Notes: generated from the sequence alone by a model not told the origin. 64,000 nucleotides of DNA from Anaerosalibacter massiliensis (GCA_000751555.1 CCEZ01000007.1:124001-188000), one strand, 5' to 3'; positions 1 through 9,379 are shown, numbered from the stretch's first letter. A program made the numbers and translations.

Positions 1-729
1 CATATTTAGCCCATTTATAAATTTTTCGCTTATATCGTCATTGGTTTTGATAGTTAATTGTGATTTTGTACCTGTATCTTCTGTTTGCAGGAAAAACCTA
101 TCTATAGTTGGATCATAAGAAGCCTTTACGCCTAACTTCCCAACTACCTTTCCATCTTCATCTAAAATCTTAGCTGAATTTATAGCATTAACAATATCCT
201 TCATACTAGTATTTTCTAAATCTGTAAATTCAAAATCCTTAACTCCATTCTTAGTCTCTATAGAAAACCTTATTGTATCATCTTTATCTAACCCAAATTG
301 GCTAGCTAAATTGTCCTTAGTTCCACCTTCTATAGTTATATTCTTGTTACTTACCATCTTAACTCCCTCTGCTAATTGTTTAACTTCCACATTATAACTT
401 CCATTCATTGCTTTAGCAGTTGTACTAACTGTTGCCACTTGTTCATTAGAAGAAGTAGCTGCCTTTACCCAAGATAAGTTTTTATAAGAACTTGAAACCA
501 TAGCTCCTGTAGAAGTAGTTGTAGTAAGACCAAACTCTTTTCTGGTATTCAATATGAAATTTGCAAAATCCTTATTTAAATCATTATAAGCTTCCCTTTT
601 CCATACTAATAATTCCTTGTTTTGCTCCACTTTATTCAATCTAACTTTTTCTGCTTCCATTATCTTTCCTATCATTTCTTCTGTATCAAAAGGAGAAGCT
701 AAACCTGTTACTCTTAAATTATTATACAT
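1..729 (-). CDS. fliD: Flagellar filament cap protein FliD (hook-associated protein 2), C-terminus outside window
   Basis: The reverse strand reads openly from an ATG at 729 to the window edge, giving the first 243 residues. It opens MYNNLRVTGLASPFDTEEMI, the usual FliD N-terminus, followed by a helical stretch and the threonine/serine-rich, beta-rich D2-D3 region. FliD caps the growing flagellar filament and folds incoming flagellin. Family members are usually 450-900 residues, so over half the gene is missing here. flaG lies 12 bp upstream on the same strand, so the two are probably cotranscribed from the sigma-D-type promoter before flaG. Confidence 0.93.
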   Translation of the reverse strand, partial: MYNNLRVTGLASPFDTEEMIGKIMEAEKVRLNKVEQNKELLVWKREAYNDLNKDFANFILNTRKEFGLTTTTSTGAMVSSSYKNLSWVKAATSSNEQVATVSTTAKAMNGSYNVEVKQLAEGVKMVSNKNITIEGGTKDNLASQFGLDKDDTIRFSIETKNGVKDFEFTDLENTSMKDIVNAINSAKILDEDGKVVGKLGVKASYDPTIDRFFLQTEDTGTKSQLTIKTNDDISEKFINGLNM

Positions 730-741
730 TACAATCACCAC

Positions 742-1095
742 CTATATTTTTTCATCTACGACTATACCTGTTATTTCCCAGATAGCTGCTACTAAATCAA
801 GTATCTTCTCTGGAGGTATTTCCCTTATTATCTCATTAGTATTTACATCTATTACCTTCACCATTATTTGTTTAGTTTGATCATGAATTGAAAATTCAAA
901 TCTTCTATCATATATAATAAATTTTTCATTAGCTGATTCTATTGCATCTATAATTTCCTCTTGGGTATATTTCTTTTCATCTGGCAAGAGTGTTTGTCCT
1001 TTGTTTATATTTAAATTTGTATTTTGGGAACTTCTTTCTCCGCCTCTAATTCCATAATTATTTACATTAGTAGACAGACTTTCTCCCACTTTCAT
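742..1095 (-). CDS. flaG: FlaG family flagellar protein
   Basis: The protein has 117 residues. Its first half is variable and polar; the second half carries the FlaG signature, with RRFEFSIHDQTKQIMVKVID followed by IREIPPEKILDL. FlaG proteins affect filament length and are normally encoded beside fliD, as here. The ATG at 1095 is preceded by a strong GA-rich ribosome-binding site (AGAGAGGGGGG). A sigma-D-type promoter sits 32 bp upstream of the start codon. Confidence 0.93.
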   Translation of the reverse strand: MKVGESLSTNVNNYGIRGGERSSQNTNLNINKGQTLLPDEKKYTQEEIIDAIESANEKFIIYDRRFEFSIHDQTKQIMVKVIDVNTNEIIREIPPEKILDLVAAIWEITGIVVDEKI

Positions 1096-1126
1096 AGCAA
1101 TCCCCCCTCTCTTACTCTCATTTTAT

Positions 1127-1153
1127 ATATCGACTAAAAGAGGTTATTCTTTA
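1127..1153 (-). promoter_or_regulatory. Sigma-D (sigma-28) promoter of flaG-fliD
   Basis: On the reverse strand TAAA (1150-1153), 15 bases, then GTCGATAT (1127-1134) matches the sigma-D consensus TAAA-N15-GCCGATAT with one mismatch. It lies just ahead of flaG and overlaps the 3' end of the neighbouring membrane-protein gene. Confidence 0.8.
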
Positions 1154-1824
1154 GATTTAAATTTGCTCTTTTTTTGCCAGAAAAGTACTACTCCCACATA
1201 GATTATCTTAATAATAGCTGCTAAAATAGCTCCTGCTGGATCATCTTTAATACTCACTGCCTTTGAAAAAAAGAAAGTAGTTATGAATTGACCTGGTCCA
1301 AGACCTAGAATTGTACCAAATATATAATCTCTTAGTTTAATAGATGTAACTCCAGAAACAAAATTTGCTATACTAAAAGGTATAAAGGGCATACTCCTTA
1401 AGAAAAAAACATATCCCATTCCAAAGCGTTCTATTTTTTCTTTTACTTCATCTAAGCCTATCTTTCTTTCCTTCCTATTATATACTTTATAAACAACTTT
1501 CATCACATTGTCCTGAAAAACCCTTGCCATATAAAATGCAGCTATAGAACCTATTATTCCTCCGATAAATATATAAATAAATCCCTTTAGTCCAAAAAAG
1601 AAAGCTCCTAGTGCATTTAGCCAAGAAATAGGAACAAAAAATACTACTAATATAGTTGTAGCAATAGTAAAAAACATTGCAAAATTAGTACTCTTTTCTG
1701 CATCAGTAAAGAATTCTATTAAACTTTCTTTATCATATATATTTATAGTAGATATAAGATATATAAAAAAGGATATAAATCCTAATATTAAAAGATATTT
1801 AATCCATCTTTTGTTTTTTCTCAT
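1144..1824 (-). CDS. TVP38/TMEM64 (DedA-like) family membrane protein
   Basis: About 226 residues with five or six hydrophobic segments. It has the SNARE-associated/VTT-domain pattern: a glycine-rich GAFFFGLKGFIYIFIGGIIG segment, then FLRSMPFIPFSIANFVSG. Such proteins are lipid scramblases or transporters of undefined bacterial substrate. I chose the ATG at 1824 because GGAGGTG lies 6 bases upstream; the longer GTG-started frame would begin inside that ribosome-binding site. Its 3' end overlaps the flaG promoter. The exact function cannot be read from sequence. Confidence 0.85.
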   Translation of the reverse strand: MRKNKRWIKYLLILGFISFFIYLISTINIYDKESLIEFFTDAEKSTNFAMFFTIATTILVVFFVPISWLNALGAFFFGLKGFIYIFIGGIIGSIAAFYMARVFQDNVMKVVYKVYNRKERKIGLDEVKEKIERFGMGYVFFLRSMPFIPFSIANFVSGVTSIKLRDYIFGTILGLGPGQFITTFFFSKAVSIKDDPAGAILAAIIKIIYVGVVLFWQKKSKFKSKE

Positions 1825-2007
1825 AAAAAACACCTCCAGTCTTTAATTTTCAATTATACTTTATACCATATTTAATTTTTTTCAACCAATATCTACTAGT
1901 ATATATTATGACAACAAATCTAATTTTCATGTCCTTGTACTCAAAATAAATGACTGGTATAATTATATTTAAAGTTAAATTGTAAAGCTTCCTGGAAGGA
2001 TGTTGGT

Positions 2008-2889
2008 ATGATGAAAATTGGCATGAGAACTATTAAAACTGCAATTGCTGTTTCCTTAACCATATTCATAGCACAACTTATAAATCTAAAAAATCCTCTT
2101 TTCGCAGGGATTGCTGCAATAATTGCTATGCAATCTTCTGTTGTGGGCTCTTTCAAGGCAGGAAAAAACAGGATGCTAGGAACAGTTTTTGGTGCTGTAA
2201 TAGGACTTTTTTGTTCTCTTATTTCACCAAATAACCCTATAGTCATAGGTCTAGGGATTATGGTTGTTATATATTTGTTAAATCTTTTAGAGTGGCAAAA
2301 ATCAGCTTCTATTGCTGCAATAGTATTCTTGTCTATAACCCTCAATCAGCAAACAGGCAATAGACTAAGCTATAGCATATATAGAACATTAGATACTTTT
2401 GTAGGAATAATAATTGCAACATTTGTTAATTTTTTCATATTACCCCCTAAATATGAAAATAAAGTTGAATCTTCTTGTAATGATATACTTGCTAGAAGTA
2501 TGAGTTTAATTAAAGGCTTAATATGGGAAAATAAAAAAATAGAAAATGAAGAACTGGAAAATATAAGAATAAATTTAGAAACATTAGAAAATTATTATGA
2601 TACATTAAAAGAAGAAGTTGAACTAAAGATTTGTAAAAGTAAAGATTGTAGACATTTGAAGGACACATATATTTCTTTTAGAAATATCTATGAAAACTTA
2701 AATATTATATCTAACATTGATTTTGATACTATAATAAATAGAAGAAATAAACAGCTTTTAGAAAGTATATACAATAAAAAAACTCCTTATTCTGATAGAA
2801 ACGCAATGGTAGAAACAGATATAATATTTAATTATCATCTTAAAATAATACTTGAAGAAATAGAGTCTTTAATGGATATATTAAACTAA
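2008..2889 (+). CDS. Aromatic acid exporter (ArAE/FUSC) family membrane protein
   Basis: The 293-residue protein has about four to six transmembrane helices in its first 150 residues (IKTAIAVSLTIFIAQLINLK, then GTVFGAVIGLFCSLI) and a charged, helical cytoplasmic C-terminus. This matches the ArAE_1 family of putative aromatic-acid or FUSC-type exporters. The first ATG is preceded by GGAAGGATG. Two ATGs (2008 and 2011) are adjacent and both are usable. It is a single gene facing the M3 peptidase gene. The substrate is unknown. Confidence 0.82.
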   Translation: MMKIGMRTIKTAIAVSLTIFIAQLINLKNPLFAGIAAIIAMQSSVVGSFKAGKNRMLGTVFGAVIGLFCSLISPNNPIVIGLGIMVVIYLLNLLEWQKSASIAAIVFLSITLNQQTGNRLSYSIYRTLDTFVGIIIATFVNFFILPPKYENKVESSCNDILARSMSLIKGLIWENKKIENEELENIRINLETLENYYDTLKEEVELKICKSKDCRHLKDTYISFRNIYENLNIISNIDFDTIINRRNKQLLESIYNKKTPYSDRNAMVETDIIFNYHLKIILEEIESLMDILN

Positions 2890-2891
2890 AA

Positions 2892-2956
2892 ATGGACATG
2901 GGACAATATATATTATCCCTTATAAAGTAGCTAAGATATATGTCCCTTTAGTCCAT
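2892..2956. terminator. Imperfect long hairpin between convergent genes
   Basis: ATGGAC and GGGACA on the left pair with TGTCCC and GTCCAT on the right, extended by TATAT/ATATA. It sits exactly between two convergent genes, so it may end transcription from both sides. It lacks a clean T-run, so the terminator call is tentative. Confidence 0.4.
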
Positions 2957-2976
2957 ACAACACTATATCTAATTCT

Positions 2977-4674
2977 CTAAAATTTAGTATCATCTATTGA
3001 ATCTAACCACTTCTCTATTGGCTTCATTACTTCCCTTATAGTTCCATCTTCAAAAGGATTTCTAAGTTTAGCTAAACTTACAAGGTTTAAGAATGAATCA
3101 CTTCCACCAGCTCTACAAAGTCTTAAGTAATCTTCCCAAAATTCATCATTGCCATCCATTGACTTTATCCAAAATTGGAAAGCACATACTTGGGCTAATG
3201 TATAGTCAATATAGTAGAAAGGAACTTGGAATATATGTCCCTGTCTAAACCAATATCCACCTCTATTTAAGAAATCATTATCTTCATAATCCCTAAACGG
3301 AAGATATTTCTTTTCAATTTCTCTCCACTTTGTTTTTCTCTCTTCTTTAGTAGCTTCTGGATTCTCATATACAAAATGTTGAAACTCATCTACTGTCACA
3401 CCATAAGGTATAAAATTCACTGCTCCGCTTAAATGACTAAATTTATATTTTTCTACATCTTCTTTAAAGAAAAGTTCCATCCAAGGCCAAGTAATAAATT
3501 CCATACTCATAGAGTGAATTTCACAAGCCTCTAATGTAGGAGAGTGATATTCTGGAATTTCAAAGGAACTACTTAAATAAAATTGGAAAGCATGGCCCGC
3601 CTCATGAGTTAAGACATCTACATCTCCGCTAGTACCATTGAAATTAGAAAATATAAAAGGAGATTTATACTTAGATATAATAGTGCAATATCCACCACTC
3701 ATCTTACCTTTCTTACTTACTAAGTCCATAAGCTCCCTCTCAACCATAAAATTAAAAAATTCAGCTGTTTCTTTTGAAAGCTCATTGTACATCTTCTTTC
3801 CGTTTTCAAGTATCCATTCTGGACTTCCCTTTGGAATGGCATTACCAGATAAAAATTCTAGTGGCTCATCATAATATTTAAATTCATCAAGACCTAATCT
3901 TTTTCTCTGTCTATCTTTTAATTCTTCTACAACTGGCACCAAATCTTCAAATACTTGCTTTCTATAATTTGCTACCATTTCTGCATCATAGTCTGTTCTA
4001 CCCATTCTAGCATATCCTAGCTCCACAAAATTTTTGAATCCTAATTTTTTAGCTATACTATCTCTTAGTTTTACTAATTCATCATAGATAGTATCAAATT
4101 TATCTTCATTTTCTTCAAAAAATTCTATATAAGCTTCATAAGCTCTTTTTCTCATATCTCTATTTCTTGACTGCATAAAAGGTTGCATTTGAGCTAAGTT
4201 TCTTTCTTCACCTTCAAAATTTATTTTAGCAGAGGCTACTAATCTATCATATTCTGATACAAGCTTATTTTCATTTACTAAATCTTCAATTATTTCATCA
4301 GAAAAAGTTTTTAATTTAACCTCTGATAGATTGAATAAATGAGAGCCCCATTTTTTCTCCAAATCATCTCTAAATTTTGAATTAACTAATGCCTTCATAT
4401 ATTTTGATACTAAACTTTCATATATAGGCATATTTTCATCTAAAAATTCTTGTTCCTTCTTATAATATTCGTCTAAAGTATTTATTGAATGTCTTATATA
4501 AACTAGATTTTCCATGGATTCTACTTCTTCTCTTATACTATTTATTTTCCCTATTATCTCATTTTGCTCATTTGAAGAATTTGCCCTTTCAAATTCATCT
4601 ATTAGAGATGTAATTTCTTCCTTGATTTCCCCCATATCTGGTCTTTTATATTTATAATCCTTAAATTTTAACAA
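2977..4674 (-). CDS. M3 family oligoendopeptidase (PepF-like)
   Basis: A 565-residue zinc metallopeptidase of the thimet/oligoendopeptidase family. The HExxH motif appears as HEAGHAFQ at about residue 357, and the third zinc ligand lies in the following PEYHSPTLEACEIHS segment. These cytoplasmic enzymes degrade short peptides. The start is a TTG at 4674, preceded by AAAGGAGG, with no better ATG nearby. Length and motif order are normal for the clostridial M3 subgroup. Confidence 0.94.
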   Translation of the reverse strand: MLKFKDYKYKRPDMGEIKEEITSLIDEFERANSSNEQNEIIGKINSIREEVESMENLVYIRHSINTLDEYYKKEQEFLDENMPIYESLVSKYMKALVNSKFRDDLEKKWGSHLFNLSEVKLKTFSDEIIEDLVNENKLVSEYDRLVASAKINFEGEERNLAQMQPFMQSRNRDMRKRAYEAYIEFFEENEDKFDTIYDELVKLRDSIAKKLGFKNFVELGYARMGRTDYDAEMVANYRKQVFEDLVPVVEELKDRQRKRLGLDEFKYYDEPLEFLSGNAIPKGSPEWILENGKKMYNELSKETAEFFNFMVERELMDLVSKKGKMSGGYCTIISKYKSPFIFSNFNGTSGDVDVLTHEAGHAFQFYLSSSFEIPEYHSPTLEACEIHSMSMEFITWPWMELFFKEDVEKYKFSHLSGAVNFIPYGVTVDEFQHFVYENPEATKEERKTKWREIEKKYLPFRDYEDNDFLNRGGYWFRQGHIFQVPFYYIDYTLAQVCAFQFWIKSMDGNDEFWEDYLRLCRAGGSDSFLNLVSLAKLRNPFEDGTIREVMKPIEKWLDSIDDTKF

Positions 4675-4824
4675 ATTAAATACCTCCTTTATAAATTCTA
4701 CTTAAGAACATAATACCAAATTTAAAGAATATTTTACACCTTTATATTTATGCAAATTAATTTTATTTAGGATATAATAGTAATATGAAAACAAAATAAC
4801 TTTTAAATATTTTGGGGGATATAT

Positions 4825-6576
4825 ATGAAGAAACTTGATTATGAACAGATTATGGATATTCAAGAAAATGCTACAAGAAAACTTCTTAATTATATAGATA
4901 GTTTTTTTCAAAAAGAAATGAATATTAAAACCATTGAATTTTATTATCCTGATTTTGATGAAACTAGGACAAATACAGCCTTTAATGTTTGGATTAGTCT
5001 AGACTATATGACTAAATACGGGAAAAATTTTATTGAACTTTTCTTAGAAGATAATTCAAATAATTTAAGTAATTTAGAAAAAGAGATACTTTCAGAAAGA
5101 AATAAATCCCACATAAGCTTATTTGAAATAAAAAATATAAAAGGTGATTTAATGTATGTTAAAGATCTCTTATGTAATAAACATCATATTGTTTGGGAGC
5201 CCGAGCTCTCAAAAATCGTTGATAAATCAGAGCTTATTTTCGGAAGAATATCAAAGGTAATTATATATGAAAAATTTATTGGAGATCTTAGCTTTCTCCC
5301 TGATTTTTCTAAAAGTATATTCTTAGAAAAAGTGTTTTCTAACTATGATTCAATAAAAGATAAAGAAGATAATATTTCAATGAAATATTATCTTAGAAAA
5401 TATAGTTTAAATATGTATAAAATATATACTGATTGCGTATATGATGTTTTAGGATTTGATGATGAGGATGAGCTCCAATTAGCTGAAGAACTAGGAGAAT
5501 TTGAATCTTTTCTTAAAAAAAGTCTATCTGAAAGTACTGTTGAAAAACATATTAAAAATTTAATAAATATATATGAATACTTTTTATATGATATAGACTA
5601 TACTCTTTATGATTTAAATAAAATAAACCTTAATGAATTAATTGAAAAGGGTATTTTTGATAATTTCATATCTAGCAAGAGTAAATTAAACTCCTATATT
5701 GCAACATTGAAAAAATATATTAAATTTTTAAATAATGAAAAAGATGAAGAAAAGTATAGGGAAACTTATGAGGAGATACTTAAAATAAGTAAAAAAAGAG
5801 AAATGTATTTTAAGCCAAAAAAGCCAATAGATATGCCTCTCTATTGGAATAAGTCTTTAGACAAGCCTATTAAAGATAATTTAAATAAAAAATCTATACT
5901 TTTTTTAAATTCTTATGAAAAATATTTATTTTACATAAGAAATAATAATGTAGGTATTTCTAAACCTGAAGGTTTTATTAAAAGTAAATATTTATTGGAG
6001 CTAAATAATATAATAACTCAAAATATGATAGCTAAAATGTCCAAAAACATAGTCCAATCAGATCTCCCACTCATCCATCTTTTTTATAAATTTTCATTAT
6101 CTCATTATATATTAACTATAAATAATAATAAAATTATACCTTATGAAAAGGAAAATCAATATATAAGTTTAAAAGAATATGAAAAACTGGCTTTATTTAT
6201 AGACTACGTATGGAATGCATTACTTTGGAATGAATTTGCAAATTGTTCATATGAAAATACTGAACAAAAATATAAATATAAAATAATAGAATCTTTAAAT
6301 CTGCTTACTCCAGATACAATATATGACTATACTGAAATAAAATATAATGAAATAGACACTCCAATATTTGACAAAAATATAATCCATATTTTTGACTATA
6401 TGGGACTTCTAATCTTTAAAGAAGCTTCCTATTTTGAAAAAGATTCTATATCAACTATATCTATTACAAATTTAGGAAAAGCAGTATTCAACATACTTAA
6501 AGAAAGCAAGAGTAGGGGTATTGAAAATAAAGGGAAAATAGTAGATTTAAATAAATGGAAAGAAACAAATAGCTAA
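4825..6576 (+). CDS. Uncharacterised 583-residue protein with an integrase-type SAM-like segment
   Basis: I do not recognise a named family for the whole protein. It is acidic, lysine-rich and soluble, with no signal peptide. Residues about 40-165 contain a compact mixed segment (LEKEILSERNKSHISLFEI through IFGRISKVIIYEKFIGDLS). Residues about 228-310 (FESFLKKSLSESTVEKHIKN through LNSYIATLKKYIKFLNNEK) look like the N-terminal core-binding helices of tyrosine recombinases, but no catalytic domain follows. The C-terminal 200 residues are helical. The start follows GGGGG with good spacing. It could be nucleic-acid binding; that is inference only. Confidence 0.75.
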   Translation: MKKLDYEQIMDIQENATRKLLNYIDSFFQKEMNIKTIEFYYPDFDETRTNTAFNVWISLDYMTKYGKNFIELFLEDNSNNLSNLEKEILSERNKSHISLFEIKNIKGDLMYVKDLLCNKHHIVWEPELSKIVDKSELIFGRISKVIIYEKFIGDLSFLPDFSKSIFLEKVFSNYDSIKDKEDNISMKYYLRKYSLNMYKIYTDCVYDVLGFDDEDELQLAEELGEFESFLKKSLSESTVEKHIKNLINIYEYFLYDIDYTLYDLNKINLNELIEKGIFDNFISSKSKLNSYIATLKKYIKFLNNEKDEEKYRETYEEILKISKKREMYFKPKKPIDMPLYWNKSLDKPIKDNLNKKSILFLNSYEKYLFYIRNNNVGISKPEGFIKSKYLLELNNIITQNMIAKMSKNIVQSDLPLIHLFYKFSLSHYILTINNNKIIPYEKENQYISLKEYEKLALFIDYVWNALLWNEFANCSYENTEQKYKYKIIESLNLLTPDTIYDYTEIKYNEIDTPIFDKNIIHIFDYMGLLIFKEASYFEKDSISTISITNLGKAVFNILKESKSRGIENKGKIVDLNKWKETNS

Positions 6577-6582
6577 TGCCAG

Positions 6583-6834
6583 CTATTTGCTTCTTTCTTT
6601 ATAATCTTTTAATGCTATTGAAAATTGATCTGGACAAGAAGTCTTTCTGAGACCACATCTAATCCCTGAAAGCCTGTCTATTACATTATCTATATCCATT
6701 CCTTCAACAAGACTAGATATACCTTTTAAATTTCCACTACATCCACCTATAAATTTTACATCTTTTAACTTTCCATTTTCTACATCAAATAATATTTGCC
6801 TACTACAAACTCCCTTTGGGAAATATTCTTGCAT
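6583..6834 (-). CDS. TSCPD domain protein (TIGR03905 type)
   Basis: A small 83-residue protein carrying the sequence TSCPDQFSIAL that names the TSCPD domain. Conserved cysteines occur at GVCSR, GGCSGN, IRCGL and TSCPD. The domain also occurs at the C-terminus of B12-dependent ribonucleotide reductases, and stand-alone copies are common in anaerobic Firmicutes. The cysteines suggest metal or redox binding. The role is unknown. GAGGAG precedes the ATG. It converges with the 583-residue gene, with only 6 bases between them. Confidence 0.9.
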   Translation of the reverse strand: MQEYFPKGVCSRQILFDVENGKLKDVKFIGGCSGNLKGISSLVEGMDIDNVIDRLSGIRCGLRKTSCPDQFSIALKDYKERSK

Positions 6835-7034
6835 ATTTAATCTCCTCTTTTCTATGAATTATTTTTTAATTAGTTATAGGTAAGAACATATTATACTATA
6901 TTTCTTATTATTCATAATGACAAGTATAAAATTATTTCTACAATATATTTAACTTTTCACAACCATAATGTTATCTTTTTAAAATATGGGGCATAAATTA
7001 TTTATAATGATAAATTATTTTTTATGAAAATAAC

Positions 7035-7076
7035 TTGACAAATAGATTATAGTTATTTATAATATAAATTGTAATC
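7035..7076 (+). promoter_or_regulatory. Sigma-A promoter of the PerR-like gene with overlapping PerR/Fur-type operator
   Basis: TTGACA (7035-7040), 17 bases, then TATAAT (7058-7063) is a near-perfect sigma-A promoter. An AT-rich dyad, ATTATA-N6-TATAAT, starts in the spacer and covers the -10 box, and resembles the PerR box (TTATAATNATTATAA). Autoregulation by the downstream Fur-family protein is inferred from this overlap. Confidence 0.65.
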
Positions 7077-7119
7077 GTTACAAAATTAAAATCATTTTAA
7101 TTTGAGAGGAGTAATTCAG

Positions 7120-7548
7120 ATGCCATTTACTGTAGAAGTGGCAAAACAAAGCTTAAAGGAACATAATATTAAACCTTCTACCATTAGAATAAAAATATTA
7201 CAATACTTAATGGATAATAAACTTCACCCTACGGCAGATCATATATATAAATATTTAATAAACGATATACCTACACTTTCTAAAACTAGTGTATATAATA
7301 CTTTAGAATTGTTCTTAGAAAATAATTTAGTAAATATTGTAACTATTGATGATAAAGAATCAAGATATGATATAAATACATCAACTCATGGACATTTTAA
7401 ATGTGAAAAATGTAATAAAATATATGATTTTCATATTAGCTCAAATAATTTAAATGGGAAAGAAATTGATGGCTTTATTATAAACAATAAAAAAATTTAT
7501 TATGAAGGTATATGCAAAGAATGCTTACGTAATCTTGAGAAGATTTAA
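7120..7548 (+). CDS. perR: Fur family regulator, probably PerR
   Basis: About 142 residues with an N-terminal winged helix (HPTADHIYKYLINDIPTLSKTSVYNTLELF) and the Fur C-terminal metal domain (HGHFKCEKCNKIYDF, then GICKECL), giving two CxxC pairs for structural zinc. PerR senses peroxide through metal-catalysed histidine oxidation. The assignment to PerR rather than Fur or Zur rests on the rubrerythrin gene directly downstream. I chose the ATG at 7120 because GAGAGGAG lies 8 bases before it; an in-frame ATG-less extension to 7102 has no such site. Confidence 0.83.
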   Translation: MPFTVEVAKQSLKEHNIKPSTIRIKILQYLMDNKLHPTADHIYKYLINDIPTLSKTSVYNTLELFLENNLVNIVTIDDKESRYDINTSTHGHFKCEKCNKIYDFHISSNNLNGKEIDGFIINNKKIYYEGICKECLRNLEKI

Positions 7549-7607
7549 ATAATGGAATAAAAAGAATACCACTATTTGATTCAATAAAAACTAGCAATTT
7601 AGATTCT

Positions 7608-7648
7608 AAATCATAGAGCCAATTGCCAGATTAACTGGTTCTATGATT
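7608..7648. repeat. Inverted repeat between perR and rubrerythrin genes
   Basis: AATCATAGAGCCA and TGGTTCTATGATT are inverted copies with one G-T pair, separated by about 14 bases. No T-run follows. It could be an attenuator, an RNA processing site or an operator for the rubrerythrin gene. Confidence 0.5.
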
Positions 7649-7697
7649 GGATATATAAATTTAATAAACTAATTAAAATATCAAGGGGGAATTTTTT

Positions 7698-8243
7698 ATG
7701 AATCCAATGACAGCAGATAATTTACGTTCAGCTTTTGGTGGTGAAAGCCAAGCTCACATGAGATATTTAGTATGGGCAGATAAGGCGGAAAAAGATGGTT
7801 TTCCAAATGTAGGAAGATTATTTAAAGCTATTTCCTATGCAGAACAAATTCACGCTACAGGTCATTTCACTGCAATGAAAGATGAGAGTGGAGATTTTTC
7901 AGTTACAGCAGGTGCAGGTTTTGGACTTGGCAGTACTTCCGAAAATTTACAAGGTGCTATAAATGGTGAATTATTTGAAGTTGAACAAATGTATCCTGCT
8001 TACATAGCAGTTGCAGAACTTCAAGGTGAAAAACAAGCTATAAGATCTATGAATTTTGCATTAGAGGCAGAAAAACTTCATGCTGAACTTTATCAAGAAG
8101 CAAAAGATGCAGTAGATAGTGGAAAGGATGTAGATTTTAATGAAGTTTATGTATGTCCAATCTGTGGATATACAGCAGCCAATGGTGCTGAAGACAAGTG
8201 TCCAATCTGTGGTGCTAAGAAGGAATTATTTAAAAAATTCTAA
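7698..8243 (+). CDS. rbr: Rubrerythrin
   Basis: The 181-residue protein has an N-terminal ferritin-like diiron domain with the expected glutamates (GGESQAHMRY, ISYAEQIHATGH, then EAEKLHAELY) and a C-terminal rubredoxin domain with CPICG at 153-157 and CPICG at 168-172. Rubrerythrin reduces hydrogen peroxide in anaerobes using NADH-derived electrons. GGGGG precedes the ATG. The PerR-like gene upstream is the probable regulator. Confidence 0.97.
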   Translation: MNPMTADNLRSAFGGESQAHMRYLVWADKAEKDGFPNVGRLFKAISYAEQIHATGHFTAMKDESGDFSVTAGAGFGLGSTSENLQGAINGELFEVEQMYPAYIAVAELQGEKQAIRSMNFALEAEKLHAELYQEAKDAVDSGKDVDFNEVYVCPICGYTAANGAEDKCPICGAKKELFKKF

Positions 8244-8252
8244 ATTGAAATC

Positions 8253-8286
8253 AAAAAAAATGGAGACAGTCTGTCTCCATTTTTTT
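8253..8286. terminator. Bidirectional terminator
   Basis: AAAAAATGGAGACAG and CTGTCTCCATTTTTT form a perfect stem with A- and T-runs on both sides, between the convergent rubrerythrin and propeller-protein genes. Confidence 0.92.
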
Positions 8287-8290
8287 AATT

Positions 8291-9367
8291 TCATGTACCA
8301 CAAAGAGCATATAAATTAAGAAACTCTATAGCAAATTTTTTCTCTTCTTTTGTAAGTTTATTTGAATCTAAAATCATATTTAAATCCTCTGTCATGTCTA
8401 TATTTATTTTTTCATAAAGCTCTAAACTTCTAAAAGCATAAGCTATTTCATCCATAGCTTCTGGCACCTTGAACAAAGCTTTTATGAAAGTAACTTTATC
8501 TTTTAAATAAATATCCTTCATTAAATTTGAAATAATATCATATTCTTTATCATAAAAGTTTAAAGAAATTCTAATAATTGATTCAATATCTTCTATATCC
8601 TTTACATCTTGTTTGGAAATCCACTCTAAAACTTTTGTATCACTGTCATCTCCATATATTTTTGCTAGCTTATCTAAATCTAATTTAGGTAGAGATAAAA
8701 ATATTTTTTTAAGTTCTTTATTATTTATTTCTTTTTCTGCTGTAACTATTGACATTATTTTTTCTTCTAATGATAGTTCATATTTAATTTCAAGACTTTC
8801 TTTACTTTTATCAGATATTTTAATATATCCAATAGTATCTTTTTTCCAATAATCAGGGTAATAGTTAAATTCTTTATTTGCTTTAAGTAAAGGCTCTGCT
8901 CTTTCACTCCAAAGATAATATAATGCTAAATCTATATTGCCATTGCTTTTTTCATTATTTTTAACACCTATTAAAAGCTTTTTAGAATCTGGGGACCATA
9001 TTACTTTTCCAGTAGTAAATATTTTACCTAACAATTCTAAGTTTTCTGTTGAAACTATATAAGTTTCTTTAACTTCATCTAATCCCTTATCTACTGTTAA
9101 ATATTTTCCATCTGGAGACCAACTAATACTATTTAAATCTCCTTCCACTAAATCTATTTCATTTTTCTTTTTATTCCCTTCATTGTATATTCCTAAAATA
9201 TATTTTCCATCTGTCTCTCTTAAATAAGCCGCTATTTTTTCATTAAACCAAATTATTTCATCTATATCTTTTCTTTCCTTAAAATTTTCTCTTTTACTAC
9301 TTTTTATAATAAAACCACATATAATTATTAATATTCCAGCCATTAAAACTATAATTCTTTTTTTCAC
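8291..9367 (-). CDS. Membrane-anchored WD40/TolB-like propeller protein, function unknown
   Basis: About 358 residues. The N-terminus is a short basic stretch plus one hydrophobic segment (IIVLMAGILIIICGFII), so the protein is probably anchored outside the membrane. Two PD40-like propeller blades follow (ISWSPDGKYL and VIWSPDSKKLLIG). The last 170 residues are helical and charged and match nothing I recognise. The start is a GTG with AAGGGGGA upstream. The cobO start lies beyond it on the same strand, 12 bp away, so cotranscription is likely. Confidence 0.75.
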   Translation of the reverse strand: MKKRIIVLMAGILIIICGFIIKSSKRENFKERKDIDEIIWFNEKIAAYLRETDGKYILGIYNEGNKKKNEIDLVEGDLNSISWSPDGKYLTVDKGLDEVKETYIVSTENLELLGKIFTTGKVIWSPDSKKLLIGVKNNEKSNGNIDLALYYLWSERAEPLLKANKEFNYYPDYWKKDTIGYIKISDKSKESLEIKYELSLEEKIMSIVTAEKEINNKELKKIFLSLPKLDLDKLAKIYGDDSDTKVLEWISKQDVKDIEDIESIIRISLNFYDKEYDIISNLMKDIYLKDKVTFIKALFKVPEAMDEIAYAFRSLELYEKINIDMTEDLNMILDSNKLTKEEKKFAIEFLNLYALCGT

Positions 9368-9379
9368 CCATAGTCCCCC

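Noticed and set aside
4702-4911. Short reverse-strand ORF upstream of the M3 peptidase.
   Set aside because: It is AT-driven, overlaps the start of the 583-residue gene and has no ribosome site.
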